The position numbers were made by a program, and so were the translations under genes. Shown one piece after another: positions 18,068 to 27,426 of a DNA stretch of 64,000 nucleotides (the stretch's first letter is position 1; the number at the start of each line of letters is the position of its first letter). The stretch comes from JBBTDV01 sp038042605. Lineage in GTDB: Bacteria > Bdellovibrionota > UBA1018. The notes under the pieces are model-generated. The model was given only the letters and a program-made list of their open reading frames with translations. It had not been told where the DNA came from and searched no databases. Where the stretch lies: assembly GCA_964358645.1 (NCBI GenBank), contig CAYHPW010000004.1, forward strand, positions 1 through 64,000. The letters are read 5' to 3'.

Positions 18068-21000
18068 ATGAAGACGCTAGCCCGCTATCCGCTATCCGCT
18101 ATCCACACTCTCTTGCTTGGTTTTGTTTTACTTGCCGTCACTCCGGCGTTAGCAGCCCCTTTTCAAAACTTTCCTGGCTCAATTCCACTTCGCTATGAAC
18201 GCCAGGCAGCTTCGGATCTTGAATATAACGGGAGAAGACTTTTCCCGGATGAGGCGCGCGCACTTTATGAGTCCGGCGTCGTCCGCGATCTTACGGATCT
18301 TGATCCCATCGCTACATCCGTGATTTGGAAAAATGAATTCCCTAAAGGTGATTTCCAAGCTCTCGACCAGATGGGCCTCGACTTCAACAACGATGAACTT
18401 GAGTATATATCCGAGGCAGATTCACCGGTGGGCAGGTTCGGGTTCATTGCTTCTAAAAAATATCCCGATGGGCAGATACGAAGTTATCAACTGCTCCTTG
18501 ATGTAAAAGCACATAACGTTCTACTTAGAAAGACACTGCTAAGAAAGATCGGATACCATATCCCGCCAACAGGACACCTCGCAAATTTTCGGCTGCGTTT
18601 CAAAGGAGCTTATTCCAAGCGCGAATTCATTAAGCAGATAGACCTGAGGTTGCAAATAGAGAAATCATCACGCTGGGTGGTGGCTGGCGCCGATACCGAC
18701 GATGGAGATCTTGTCCTGCAAGACGTTTTAGTTTTTGAGGGTGTCAATGACCCATTTTACAACCTTGCACGTGGTGACATGGCTTCTAGCTTTATTCAAG
18801 GACGCCGTTTGTTTAACTCGCTCATCGTACCATTCGCTTTGACTGATTTGCCTGAAAGTGTAAATTTTTTTTCGTGGGATCCTGGCAAGATTTTTAATGA
18901 TCAATTGATTTTACCCATTGAGGACGCTAAAGAATTCACCACACCATTCGAAGATGCCAGGTGGATATTAAGAAGGATCCTGCGTCTTGAACGCTCGGAT
19001 TGGGAGGAAGTGGTCTCTTCTGCTGGATATCCGGCTCCGGTGGCCGGTCTTGTCTTGGAGAAGCTGATTGCGAGACGAAACTTTCTTAGTGAAAAGCTGA
19101 AGCTTAAAAATAAATTCTCTGCGCTTCCGGTCAACAGCGAAGTAACCATGCTTCCAGACCTTAAGAAAGGCAAACTTTTAAAAGAGGCTTGGGATGGTTA
19201 TGCTTCGCATTTCGCGGGCAAGGATCCGGATTTACCGCTTTCGGACGAAGAAATCTGGGGACTGTTCAAATCTAAGAGCCTGAGCAACCTGATTTTAAAT
19301 TTAGTTGAACAGTTTAATGAGCGTGTGATTCCACACACCGATATCGCATGGAAAATGATGGACCGCCAACTTGATGTTGCAGCTAAACAGTTTGCTGATT
19401 TTGTGATCACAGGCCAGATGAAGAAGATACCATTCGGTGTCTGGGCGATACCATATTATGACGGTAACTTAATCGCATCACGCGAGGTCATCGCTGGAAG
19501 TTACATGGGATCTGAGAATATGGTGCAGATCGCCGATGTAATCGGCGTCGCCGTAGACGCTGGCGCAAAAATAGGCGCCGACGGCTTACCGGCCCGTATC
19601 AACGTTGCAGCGGATGCGCATCTTTCCTTTGTCAAGACTTACACGCACCTAAAGCCGATACGAAGTATAAAAGCATCACTCAAGGAGCCATTCCGCAACA
19701 TGGTTGTGCCTTGGCTTAAACATAATCAGGCTAACCCGCTGGATGAAATACTGAAACTCGAGTCTTTGCGCGGTCAAATCCCTGAGGATGAGTTCCTGAA
19801 AAAAATAGAGCCTCACCTGGAAGACTTCCAAAAACGTTTAGGAATAGGCGAATCGCTAATTATCCAAACCAGCATCGCTCCGTCAGCCTGGCTCAGCATT
19901 GGCTACGGATTCAACAACGATCTTCAGGCTTATGCGACCTTCAGTGACAAGCTTACATCGCTGATGAGACTTCATATATATCGCAAAGACAAAAATACCG
20001 TGCAGGTATATCGTGATCCCGCTACATATAACGTGTTTGATCTTTCCTTCGGGCTCACTGCCGCTGGCATCCAGGTACTGGATGTCGGATGGGCCTGGTT
20101 CAATGGTGTAGCCAAGACGGAGTTCTTCGAATTAAGTTTGGATCCTGATGCAAAATTAAATCCTTCTTTTTTTGAAAACATCGCCGCTATCAGGAAGGTT
20201 CTCCGCTTTAGCCGGATTGATAAGCTTCGCAAGATAAAAACCCCATGGGTGATTGCTCATTACTTTGACGAGAAGGATTTGCGGTTTGATTTACTTTGGT
20301 GGCGCTTCCTCAAGTCATATACGACGGACAAAATCAGCATCACCCACCCCTTGGGAGCGAAGAAGGATTTTATCCGCAGAACAATCGGCAAGCGCTTTGG
20401 TGCTGATTTCGAAAGTATCGCCCTGGAATCACTTAACAGCCTGACTGACGAGTATTTCGATAAGGAAGGGGTTGTAGACATCAAAACAAATCATGGGAAT
20501 GATCCAGCCAATACATTCAAAGGCAGATCAGCCTCCAGACAGGTAGTGTTAGAAGGCGAAGTGCTCGTCGATGGCAGTGCAAGATCGCTTGACCAATCAA
20601 GTCTCAATCTAAGCGTTGATTATCGCTGGAATGGCTGGGATATTTCAAAAAAGAAAGCACAAAATATTCTTAATAAGCTTACTGATAAGTACGGCAATGA
20701 AATCTTTCCTGCATATACGCTTACGGATACAAAGGAGATACAATTTTACTCCATTGAAATGACGATTTCTTTTTACAAGGAGGCCATTGACCATATGTTA
20801 AGCCTTGATGACTCAGAAATAAGCAGGATATTCCGGCAGCATGGTATTTTTAAGTCTGATAATTTCAGAAAGTCCTCACAAGAACAATTCGCTGGTTATT
20901 TAAGACATATAGCCAAGGCCCGCGCCAAAGGTGATATTAAAAAAGAAGCTAATAAACTCGCCAAACTGGTAAATCACGCGGAGAGCACACTTAAATTTGC

Positions 21001-21220
21001 AGGCCTGCTCGAAGCGATAGGCGGACAAGACCAGCTTTACGCACACGGGGTTATCCGTGGCTTCAGAGTGGGTGACGAAAAGGGTGACAGAGATGTCCTC
21101 ACACACACGCTCGGAAGAATCGGGTCACTAAAGCCATCCGGCCCTCTAAAACACTTACAGGGAGAGATCGGGATCGGCGAGGGTGAACTTCTTATATATT
21201 GGTTATTAAATAAGTTATGA
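18068..21220 (+). CDS. Large exported protein of unknown function
   Basis: About 1050 residues from the ATG at 18068, chosen because it directly precedes a good signal peptide (MKTLARYPLSAIHTLLLGF, cleavage near PALAAPF). I recognise no domain in the mature part. It is rich in charged and aromatic residues, with no membrane helices and no obvious repeats. That fits a soluble periplasmic or surface protein of mixed alpha/beta structure. A 7-bp unit, GCTATCC, is repeated three times (18084-18104) within the signal peptide codons. The stop is 10 bp before the subtilisin gene, so the two probably form an operon. The protein may be a partner or substrate of that protease; this is inference from position only. 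Confidence 0.7.
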   Translation: MKTLARYPLSAIHTLLLGFVLLAVTPALAAPFQNFPGSIPLRYERQAASDLEYNGRRLFPDEARALYESGVVRDLTDLDPIATSVIWKNEFPKGDFQALDQMGLDFNNDELEYISEADSPVGRFGFIASKKYPDGQIRSYQLLLDVKAHNVLLRKTLLRKIGYHIPPTGHLANFRLRFKGAYSKREFIKQIDLRLQIEKSSRWVVAGADTDDGDLVLQDVLVFEGVNDPFYNLARGDMASSFIQGRRLFNSLIVPFALTDLPESVNFFSWDPGKIFNDQLILPIEDAKEFTTPFEDARWILRRILRLERSDWEEVVSSAGYPAPVAGLVLEKLIARRNFLSEKLKLKNKFSALPVNSEVTMLPDLKKGKLLKEAWDGYASHFAGKDPDLPLSDEEIWGLFKSKSLSNLILNLVEQFNERVIPHTDIAWKMMDRQLDVAAKQFADFVITGQMKKIPFGVWAIPYYDGNLIASREVIAGSYMGSENMVQIADVIGVAVDAGAKIGADGLPARINVAADAHLSFVKTYTHLKPIRSIKASLKEPFRNMVVPWLKHNQANPLDEILKLESLRGQIPEDEFLKKIEPHLEDFQKRLGIGESLIIQTSIAPSAWLSIGYGFNNDLQAYATFSDKLTSLMRLHIYRKDKNTVQVYRDPATYNVFDLSFGLTAAGIQVLDVGWAWFNGVAKTEFFELSLDPDAKLNPSFFENIAAIRKVLRFSRIDKLRKIKTPWVIAHYFDEKDLRFDLLWWRFLKSYTTDKISITHPLGAKKDFIRRTIGKRFGADFESIALESLNSLTDEYFDKEGVVDIKTNHGNDPANTFKGRSASRQVVLEGEVLVDGSARSLDQSSLNLSVDYRWNGWDISKKKAQNILNKLTDKYGNEIFPAYTLTDTKEIQFYSIEMTISFYKEAIDHMLSLDDSEISRIFRQHGIFKSDNFRKSSQEQFAGYLRHIAKARAKGDIKKEANKLAKLVNHAESTLKFAGLLEAIGGQDQLYAHGVIRGFRVGDEKGDRDVLTHTLGRIGSLKPSGPLKHLQGEIGIGEGELLIYWLLNKL

Positions 21221-21230
21221 GGAAAACTTA

Positions 21231-24161
21231 ATGAAAGTATTTATACACATTATCTTACTGCTTGCGATTATATCTGGACGCCAGGCTATAGCTAGAATAG
21301 AGCCAGCACAGCCAGGAACATCCCAAAGCCCAACCAATGATCCATTGATCGGCTACCAGTGGGGCCATTGGAACAGTGGACAGAGAGTTGATCATGAGAT
21401 TGATGATATCCACCCGATGTGGATTGTAGCTGACCCCAAGGCGCAGCTGGGATGGACGCCAGAAATTGACTCCGGCATTGATCACGACGTTGTCGTCGCG
21501 ATTGTAGATAGCGGTCTTGACATTGAACATGAGGATCTTAATGGCGCGATTGCGTTAAATGAGAAGGAATGCCGCTCTGGAAAAATCCCGATCGGCCGAA
21601 AAGTTAGCGATTTGGATGGAAACGGCTTCGAAGGCGACTGCATGGGCTGGGACTTTACGGCGCGAGAACAGCAAGGTAGGTTCATGTCAGATGACATCGG
21701 GCACGGCACGCACGTGGCAGGAATACTCGCCGCACGCATAGGCAACGGTATCGGGATAGCTGGGATATCGAATAGGATAAAGATTCTTCCGCTGAAAGTT
21801 TATAACTCGCACAAAGAAGCTGGATCCATCACTGGTCTTAAACCGATCAGCGAGCGTGTTTCAGATGCAATAGAATATGCGATAAGCCGAGGCGCGCAGG
21901 TTGTAAACCTAAGCCTTGGCTGGCCTATCGTGAGCCACACGAGCAAAGTCAAGGAGGTGCTTGACCGCGCACTGGCCCATGGCGTGGTAATAGTGGCAGG
22001 AGCCGGTAACGACCAGCATGGGAACCTGATTTATCCTTGTGCCCATCATGGTGTCATTTGTGTCGGTTCGATAGATATGGACGCAAACAGCTCTCAGTTC
22101 TCGAATTTTGGCGGGCAAGTCGATCTCGTCGCTCCAGGCGGTGATATTGTGAGCCTGTACCCGATGATAAAGAGTTCGGAGCTTTTTGGTATGAGAGGGT
22201 ATGAAATCAAATCAGGCACGAGCCAGGCAACGCCGTTTGTCTCAGGGACCGCGGCGCTGCTTAAGGCGCGCGACCCAGGTCTTACTCCCGCGCAAATCCG
22301 CGCAATTCTTGTAGAGTCTTCAAATCCATTTTTAAATCTCACCAATGCCATGCGTATGGCTAATATGAATAATTTCAAGATTTGCCTACCTGACTTTAAG
22401 GACCTGGGACAGGTGAGGCTTGATCCTCGTTCCGGCGAATTTGTGTTTCAAATACCTATTGAGTGTCATGGTAAAATAAATCCCGACAATTTTTCAATAC
22501 GCTCTAAAAACCACGGTGTTAAGCTAAATGGAAATTTTATTAATGATACAGGGATCATCAGGCTTGAAGTACACGGACAGGCGGATCTTGCTACCGCTTC
22601 TTCAACACTTGAAATTGAATTGAGAGTTGATGATCGTTCTTATTCCCATACGCTTACACTTGCGCTGGATCTGATGACTGATCCAGGCACCCAGAATTTC
22701 CCTGTAGTTTTTTTGGAAGGGTCTACCAATATAGGCATAAATAATCTTGCCACCGTAAATTCCTATGGGCTTACCAATGATGTTGAATATTTTACCAGTC
22801 TAAAGACCCCAAGCGGACTACAAGTCAGTCTATTTAGACAAGATGTAAATATTATCCGCGAGATTGGATCGTTCGAGATGCCTGGCGTAAGCAAATTATT
22901 GCCAGATCTCCCCATCATGCGCGTGGATCTCAACCTTGACGGAAATCAGGATTATCTGGTGGGCGGACTTTTAATAGATGATAAAAACGAAGTCACAGGC
23001 ATCAAGTACGGTTACATCGGAACTGATCTTAAGCCGCTCCTGCCGTCACATCCATATTTTGATCTTGTATATGAAGGGATGCTCCCATCGTGGAAAAATT
23101 TACAGTTTCTGCCAATTAAGCTAGATGACTCAATTAAATTAAGGGTGCCGGTTTTCTTCGAGCGTGGGACTATCCCTAAAAAAGATCTAGATCAAGATCC
23201 ATTCTCATTCGAAAAGAATCTTAAAAAGATGAGGCTATATTATCTAGAACCTGAAGTCACTGGTAATGGCGCGATCTTTAGAACTCGGGCTTTTCTAAAC
23301 AGCGCGACCGAGAAAAAGATTCACGAAGCCCTTGGGACCGGTCTTAAGCAGGATCTTGAGATACTAGCTTTTCTTAAACAATCACGTGAGGCGCTAGAGA
23401 AAGGCGAAGTCAGTCTTCTAGTAAGCCGTGGGAATGGAGCGCTTCAAACATACTTTTTGCTTAAAGTTAATGGAACGGATCTTGGCGCAAGGCGCTTTGA
23501 ATTAAAAGAGTTTGATAGCCGCGGGATGGATCTTGGCAGCCAGATGATTGAACAGGCATTAGTGCTTTCGCCTGAAGATGGTGTGAGTAATATTGCTACG
23601 TCGATTACCGGTATTTTCAGTAAGACACGCGCAAGGGTGCTTGTGGTTCCGCCTCAGGCGTATGGCGTATCCACACCAGCATCCCTTGATATTCGCGATC
23701 CCGGCACAATGGAAAAACCCCTCGAGTTGATAAAGGCCTTTGTTATTGGAGATGATGTAGTGTCATTTTTTGAAGCTGATTCCAAGTTGGTGGTCTATGG
23801 CAGGTATAAAAACATGGAGATTTACTCCGAAGGACCGATCTCCCGATCAAGCTTTTTACCAGGCAAGCTTTTTAGCCAGAGGTTTTCTCCGGTTTCGGTC
23901 AGCGTCGCTGGTAACACTTACGCGCCTGGATTGTTCATAGATAATTCTATGGTGTTCGGACCCAATGCGATCACATGGACGATTACTGACAAAGGTGAGT
24001 TAATCACACCAGCTAGGCTCGCCTTTGAAGTCCCACCCGAGTGCCGCGTGCTCAATCCAGCACTCATTGACGGCAAATCATATTTCACGATGCTCTGCCA
24101 ATCGAAGATTGGCACAGATGTCGACAAAGATCATTTGGTGATTAAGCGAAAAAGGTTTTGA
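21231..24161 (+). CDS. Secreted subtilisin-family (S8) serine protease with large C-terminal region
   Basis: A 976-residue protein with a signal peptide (~1-22). The catalytic triad of S8 peptidases is visible: Asp in VVAIVDSGLDIEHEDL (~residue 87), His in IGHGTHVAGILAA (~160), and Ser in KSGTSQATPFVSGTAALL (~330). The oxyanion Asn lies in VVIVAGAGND. After ~390 residues of protease domain there are about 580 residues of unrecognised beta-rich sequence, with one FG-GAP-like stretch (RVDLNLDGNQDYLVGG, ~560-580). The start follows an AGGAAAAC ribosome site. The C-terminal part may be a surface or substrate-binding domain. Confidence 0.9.
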   Translation: MKVFIHIILLLAIISGRQAIARIEPAQPGTSQSPTNDPLIGYQWGHWNSGQRVDHEIDDIHPMWIVADPKAQLGWTPEIDSGIDHDVVVAIVDSGLDIEHEDLNGAIALNEKECRSGKIPIGRKVSDLDGNGFEGDCMGWDFTAREQQGRFMSDDIGHGTHVAGILAARIGNGIGIAGISNRIKILPLKVYNSHKEAGSITGLKPISERVSDAIEYAISRGAQVVNLSLGWPIVSHTSKVKEVLDRALAHGVVIVAGAGNDQHGNLIYPCAHHGVICVGSIDMDANSSQFSNFGGQVDLVAPGGDIVSLYPMIKSSELFGMRGYEIKSGTSQATPFVSGTAALLKARDPGLTPAQIRAILVESSNPFLNLTNAMRMANMNNFKICLPDFKDLGQVRLDPRSGEFVFQIPIECHGKINPDNFSIRSKNHGVKLNGNFINDTGIIRLEVHGQADLATASSTLEIELRVDDRSYSHTLTLALDLMTDPGTQNFPVVFLEGSTNIGINNLATVNSYGLTNDVEYFTSLKTPSGLQVSLFRQDVNIIREIGSFEMPGVSKLLPDLPIMRVDLNLDGNQDYLVGGLLIDDKNEVTGIKYGYIGTDLKPLLPSHPYFDLVYEGMLPSWKNLQFLPIKLDDSIKLRVPVFFERGTIPKKDLDQDPFSFEKNLKKMRLYYLEPEVTGNGAIFRTRAFLNSATEKKIHEALGTGLKQDLEILAFLKQSREALEKGEVSLLVSRGNGALQTYFLLKVNGTDLGARRFELKEFDSRGMDLGSQMIEQALVLSPEDGVSNIATSITGIFSKTRARVLVVPPQAYGVSTPASLDIRDPGTMEKPLELIKAFVIGDDVVSFFEADSKLVVYGRYKNMEIYSEGPISRSSFLPGKLFSQRFSPVSVSVAGNTYAPGLFIDNSMVFGPNAITWTITDKGELITPARLAFEVPPECRVLNPALIDGKSYFTMLCQSKIGTDVDKDHLVIKRKRF

Positions 24162-24369
24162 TTTGTTACTTAATCCACTTCTACGCAAACTACATCACAT
24201 GGTGTTTACTTCCTCTGCTGCGTGCACAACAGTACGTGCTGCAATTTAAATTACCCCATGGCTCAATAGTTACAAGTTACACAAAATATTTACAGGCTTC
24301 TAATGTTCAGGCCAACGAACAGCCAAGCAGTGAGTCGAGTACACGTAACAGGTACAAAAACCTTCGGCC

Positions 24370-24411
24370 AAAAAAAATCCCGAGTGAGGCTTAAGACATC
24401 ACCCGGGATTT
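24370..24411 (-). terminator. Rho-independent terminator of the minus-strand lipoprotein gene
   Basis: AAATCCCGAGTGA (24375-24387) pairs with TCACCCGGGATTT (24399-24411), a 13-bp stem with one mismatch and an 11-nt loop. On the minus strand it is followed by eight T. It lies 35 bp past the stop of the gene at 24446-25189. The 24162-24369 stretch before it holds nothing else I can support. Confidence 0.85.
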
Positions 24412-24445
24412 AGCTGTTTAAAAGCGCTAAGTGCGCGATTATTTT

Positions 24446-25189
24446 TTATGGACCAGTTTCCATAAAATCTTGCATGAACCGGTTCACGCCTTCAGTGCCC
24501 ATTCCGCTCTTTTCAGCGGCAAGCTTAACGCGCTCATTGAGCGAGACCATATCATTATTCTGTACGTCTTTTTGGAACTCGGAGATTGAAGAGCCAACAA
24601 GCTCCTTAGAAAACGCATCATAGTCCTTTTCATTGTATGTACCGGCAGGAGCCTTCTGCAGGCGATATGCAAACCTTGCCGTATCCACAGCCTTCCCAGC
24701 AGACAAACCATACTGAGCCTGTAACCGCTCAGCAGCGGAATTCACAACCAGCTCTTCTTTCAGAGCCTTCATGGCGGTTAGATTTTTGCTTGTAGCGGTC
24801 GCCCTTTCAAAGCGGGTGCCAGTGAGCGTGTCGTAGTAGTAGTTACCCATATCTATCTCCCAGACCAAATCGTAATAGAAACGATATTGATTCCTAGAGA
24901 TGTAACTTCCCAAATACTCGCCAGGCTCGTAATCGCCTATATAATAGGCATCATACGTGCCGTAATAATGATCATAAACGACGATGTAATCATACTGAAG
25001 AGTGTTGATCTTTACGAGCTCGAGATCATAATTAACGAGATCGATATTCACACGACGGACAAACTCGCGAGCAAGCTGGTCATGCGTGAAAACTACGCCA
25101 CCGGTTGAAGAGTTACCTCCTCCACCGCCATTACAAGAAGCAAAAGCCAATGGAAGCGAAACAATCGCTACCAGTTTTGAAATATTCAT
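24446..25189 (-). CDS. Lipoprotein of unknown function
   Basis: A 247-residue protein with a lipoprotein signal (SLPLAFASC at ~11-19, lipobox Cys followed by a GGGGG linker). The middle is unusually rich in Tyr (YDYIVVYDHYYGTYDAYYIGDYEPGE-like stretch, ~70-95). The C-terminal 120 residues are helical, with LNERVKLAAEKSGMGTEGV near the end. The ATG is preceded by AGGATAGCAGTC. I recognise no family. It is monocistronic, with its own terminator, and follows the subtilisin gene tail to tail. Confidence 0.75.
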   Translation of the reverse strand: MNISKLVAIVSLPLAFASCNGGGGGNSSTGGVVFTHDQLAREFVRRVNIDLVNYDLELVKINTLQYDYIVVYDHYYGTYDAYYIGDYEPGEYLGSYISRNQYRFYYDLVWEIDMGNYYYDTLTGTRFERATATSKNLTAMKALKEELVVNSAAERLQAQYGLSAGKAVDTARFAYRLQKAPAGTYNEKDYDAFSKELVGSSISEFQKDVQNNDMVSLNERVKLAAEKSGMGTEGVNRFMQDFMETGP

Positions 25190-25440
25190 GACTGCTATCC
25201 TCCAAATATCTGCACCTCAAAGAGGCGCAGCAAAAAAAGTTAATAGGTTTAAAACCTGCCTCAATCCAATACTGAAGCAATGCGTTATTATCCTTCTATC
25301 CTAATTTACGCAACGCGAAAATGCAGTTTGTGTACCAAAAAAACACTCTAAATTATTAAGGACTTAGCTGATGCGCTCAAAAAATCAGTATCAAAGTGGC
25401 TGGTAGCAAAAGATACCCAGGCAAGTTATATATATTATCC
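25190..25440. other. Intergenic region between lipoprotein gene and aromatic operon end
   Basis: 251 bp, AT-rich. It should hold the promoter of the lipoprotein gene (minus strand). It contains GCAACGC at 25310-25316, the same 7-mer seen at the TIGR02147 gene. Downstream of the aminotransferase stop on the minus strand there is a T7 run near 25340, but only a 4-5-bp stem before it, so I do not call a terminator. Confidence 0.4.
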
Positions 25441-26610
25441 TCATGCCATTTGGCGTGCTATTTTAACAAGCCGATCAATTCCGCGCTTCAGCGTCTCGTC
25501 GTTCACCGCGAAGGATATGCGAAAGTGTGTGTTTTTCTGTGAAAACGTTTTGCCGGGCACCACTAGTATTTCGTTTTCAATACAGCGCCTCATGAACTCG
25601 TCAGCGGCGCTGACATCTTTATTATTTCCTATTGGATTGGTTACCGGAACTTTAGGATAAACATAAAATGCACCTTCCGGCTTATGGAGGGAATATGCCT
25701 GCTTCAATCCTTCATAAACCATATCCCGTTTTTTTCGATACCCTTCAATCAACTCGCTGACGTCGGTTTTTAATGCCTCAATTGAAGCCCACTGGGCCGG
25801 CGTATTCACACACACGAACGTGAACTGTTGCAGAATGCTCATCGCTTCAATCACTGCCTTTGGTCCAGCCGCAAATCCAGAGCGCCATCCAGTCATGCCC
25901 CAGGTCTTTCCGAAAGTCCTGACAAGCACTGCACCAGGATCATGCTTTAGCCAACACTCATGCGGATGATCATATGAAAAGTGATCGTAAACCTCGTCTG
26001 ATATAACCTGCAGCCCTATCCGCCTTGCAGCTTGCGCAAGCGTTGAAATTTCTGCCGCCGTATAAGCAACACCGGTGGGATTCACCGGGGAATTAAAAAG
26101 CAGCACTCCAGGACGTCCCTTCTTGGGATGTCCGCGCACTGAGCTAGACGCCGTGGCATTTACAGCACTTTCCAACCTTTCAGCAGTGAACCTAAAATCA
26201 GGATAAGTATCGATCCACCTTGGCACTCCGCCAGCCAGACTGATCATATGTCCATAGGTCGCGAAATACGGGTCCGGCACGAATACATCAGTGCCAGGAT
26301 CCACCAATGAAAGAAGCGCAAGCACTAGCCCACCGGATCCGCCAGCTACGGCTATCATATCTTCGCTGTGCACTCCTTCTTCTGACAAGCTGGCCCTGAT
26401 TGCCTCACGGAACTCAGGGACACCTCCTGTCACCGTGTATCTGTTACGTCCTTCTAGAATCGACTTTATAGCAACATCCTTTACCCGCTGTGGAACATCA
26501 AAATGAGGTTGACCGAGTGAAAAATCAATCGGGTTTTTCATACTGGCAGCAAGCTCGAACATCTTGCGAACGCCAGAGGCCTCCAGGGATTTCATTCTTT
26601 CAGCAATCAT
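25441..26610 (-). CDS. PLP-dependent class I/II aminotransferase
   Basis: Fold-type I aminotransferase of the AspC/aromatic-aminotransferase group, 389 residues. Motifs include SLGQPHFDVPQRVKDVA near the N-terminus, NSPVNPTGVAY (~165), ISDEVYDHFSYD (~197) and TFGKTWGMTGWRSGF (~225), with the PLP Schiff-base Lys. Arg near the C-terminus (HFRISFA) should bind the substrate carboxylate. I chose ATG 26610 because it overlaps the TGA of the activator gene as ATGA and fits the family N-terminus. As the last gene of the aromatic operon it may convert phenylalanine or tyrosine to aryl-pyruvates. The substrate cannot be read from sequence. Confidence 0.85.
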   Translation of the reverse strand: MIAERMKSLEASGVRKMFELAASMKNPIDFSLGQPHFDVPQRVKDVAIKSILEGRNRYTVTGGVPEFREAIRASLSEEGVHSEDMIAVAGGSGGLVLALLSLVDPGTDVFVPDPYFATYGHMISLAGGVPRWIDTYPDFRFTAERLESAVNATASSSVRGHPKKGRPGVLLFNSPVNPTGVAYTAAEISTLAQAARRIGLQVISDEVYDHFSYDHPHECWLKHDPGAVLVRTFGKTWGMTGWRSGFAAGPKAVIEAMSILQQFTFVCVNTPAQWASIEALKTDVSELIEGYRKKRDMVYEGLKQAYSLHKPEGAFYVYPKVPVTNPIGNNKDVSAADEFMRRCIENEILVVPGKTFSQKNTHFRISFAVNDETLKRGIDRLVKIARQMA

Positions 26611-27416
26611 ACAGAATCTCCATGCATCAAGCCGTAAAGCGCCGCTCCTATAGCACCACAATACTGGGCGTCCTTTGCCAAAATTATTTTCTTACCAGGC
26701 AGTTGTTTACGAAATATTTTAAGCAATGCTGGATGATAATTCATCACTCCGCCTGAAAAAACAACTTTATCAGAACTGATGACTGTCATCTCAAGCACTC
26801 TTTTTACAACGGACATATAAAGTGCGTGGATCAGATTTTCAACTTTCTCACCTTGCATCAAAATCTTGATGACTTCTTGTCCGGCAAATACCGTGCAATA
26901 GCTGTTTAACACGAGATCCTTGTCATGCTTCTTCTGAAGTCCTGACATTGCTTCAAGACTGATTTCCAAGCGATGCGCCAGCTCTTCGATGTAGGCTCCT
27001 GTCCCGGCCGCACATTTGCGGTTCATCACGAAACTTCGTATTTCATCATCATCAGCTTGTATGACCTTGGAGTCCTGCCCGCCTATATCTATTATAGTGA
27101 ACGTTCCAGAGACATCCGTCTGGTGCCTGACACCGATATGGTGTGCTTTTATTTCCGTGAGCCTGTGCGAGGCAAAATTAAGATGATTCCTTCCGTAGCC
27201 AGTAACAGTGATAACATGCCCGTTTCTGACGGTCAGGTCATCACTTTCAAAAGGCGAGTCTGAAAGTGCCCTCTTCACATGCTCTATCAACGGAAACAGA
27301 GTTTTTTGTTTGGTCTTACTGATGATCTTCCCTGACTGATCACACGAGACGACCTTGATTTCTGAACTCCCGCAATCAACACCCCAGTAATGTTTACGCT
27401 TGGTTTTAGCCGCCAT
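26607..27416 (-). CDS. BadF/BadG/HgdC-type ATPase activator of a 2-hydroxyacyl-CoA dehydratase-like enzyme
   Basis: A 269-residue ASKHA ATPase. Motifs are GVDCGSSEIKVV (phosphate 1), IDIGGQDSKVI (phosphate 2), and the two Cys segments that bind the dimer-bridging [4Fe-4S] cluster, RKCAAGTGAYIEE and SYCTVFAGQEVI. VVFSGGVMNYHP binds adenosine. Length and motifs match HgdC-type archerases, which use ATP to deliver one low-potential electron. It is a separate branch from BcrA/BcrD encoded 13 kb upstream. It sits 10 bp after its probable partner (27427-28614). Confidence 0.88.
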   Translation of the reverse strand: MAAKTKRKHYWGVDCGSSEIKVVSCDQSGKIISKTKQKTLFPLIEHVKRALSDSPFESDDLTVRNGHVITVTGYGRNHLNFASHRLTEIKAHHIGVRHQTDVSGTFTIIDIGGQDSKVIQADDDEIRSFVMNRKCAAGTGAYIEELAHRLEISLEAMSGLQKKHDKDLVLNSYCTVFAGQEVIKILMQGEKVENLIHALYMSVVKRVLEMTVISSDKVVFSGGVMNYHPALLKIFRKQLPGKKIILAKDAQYCGAIGAALYGLMHGDSV

Positions 27417-27426
27417 ATTTGCCCTC

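Noticed and set aside
24158..24394. 78-residue open frame after the subtilisin gene
   Set aside because: It starts inside the subtilisin stop region, has no ribosome site and runs into the terminator stem of the opposite gene; no family features.
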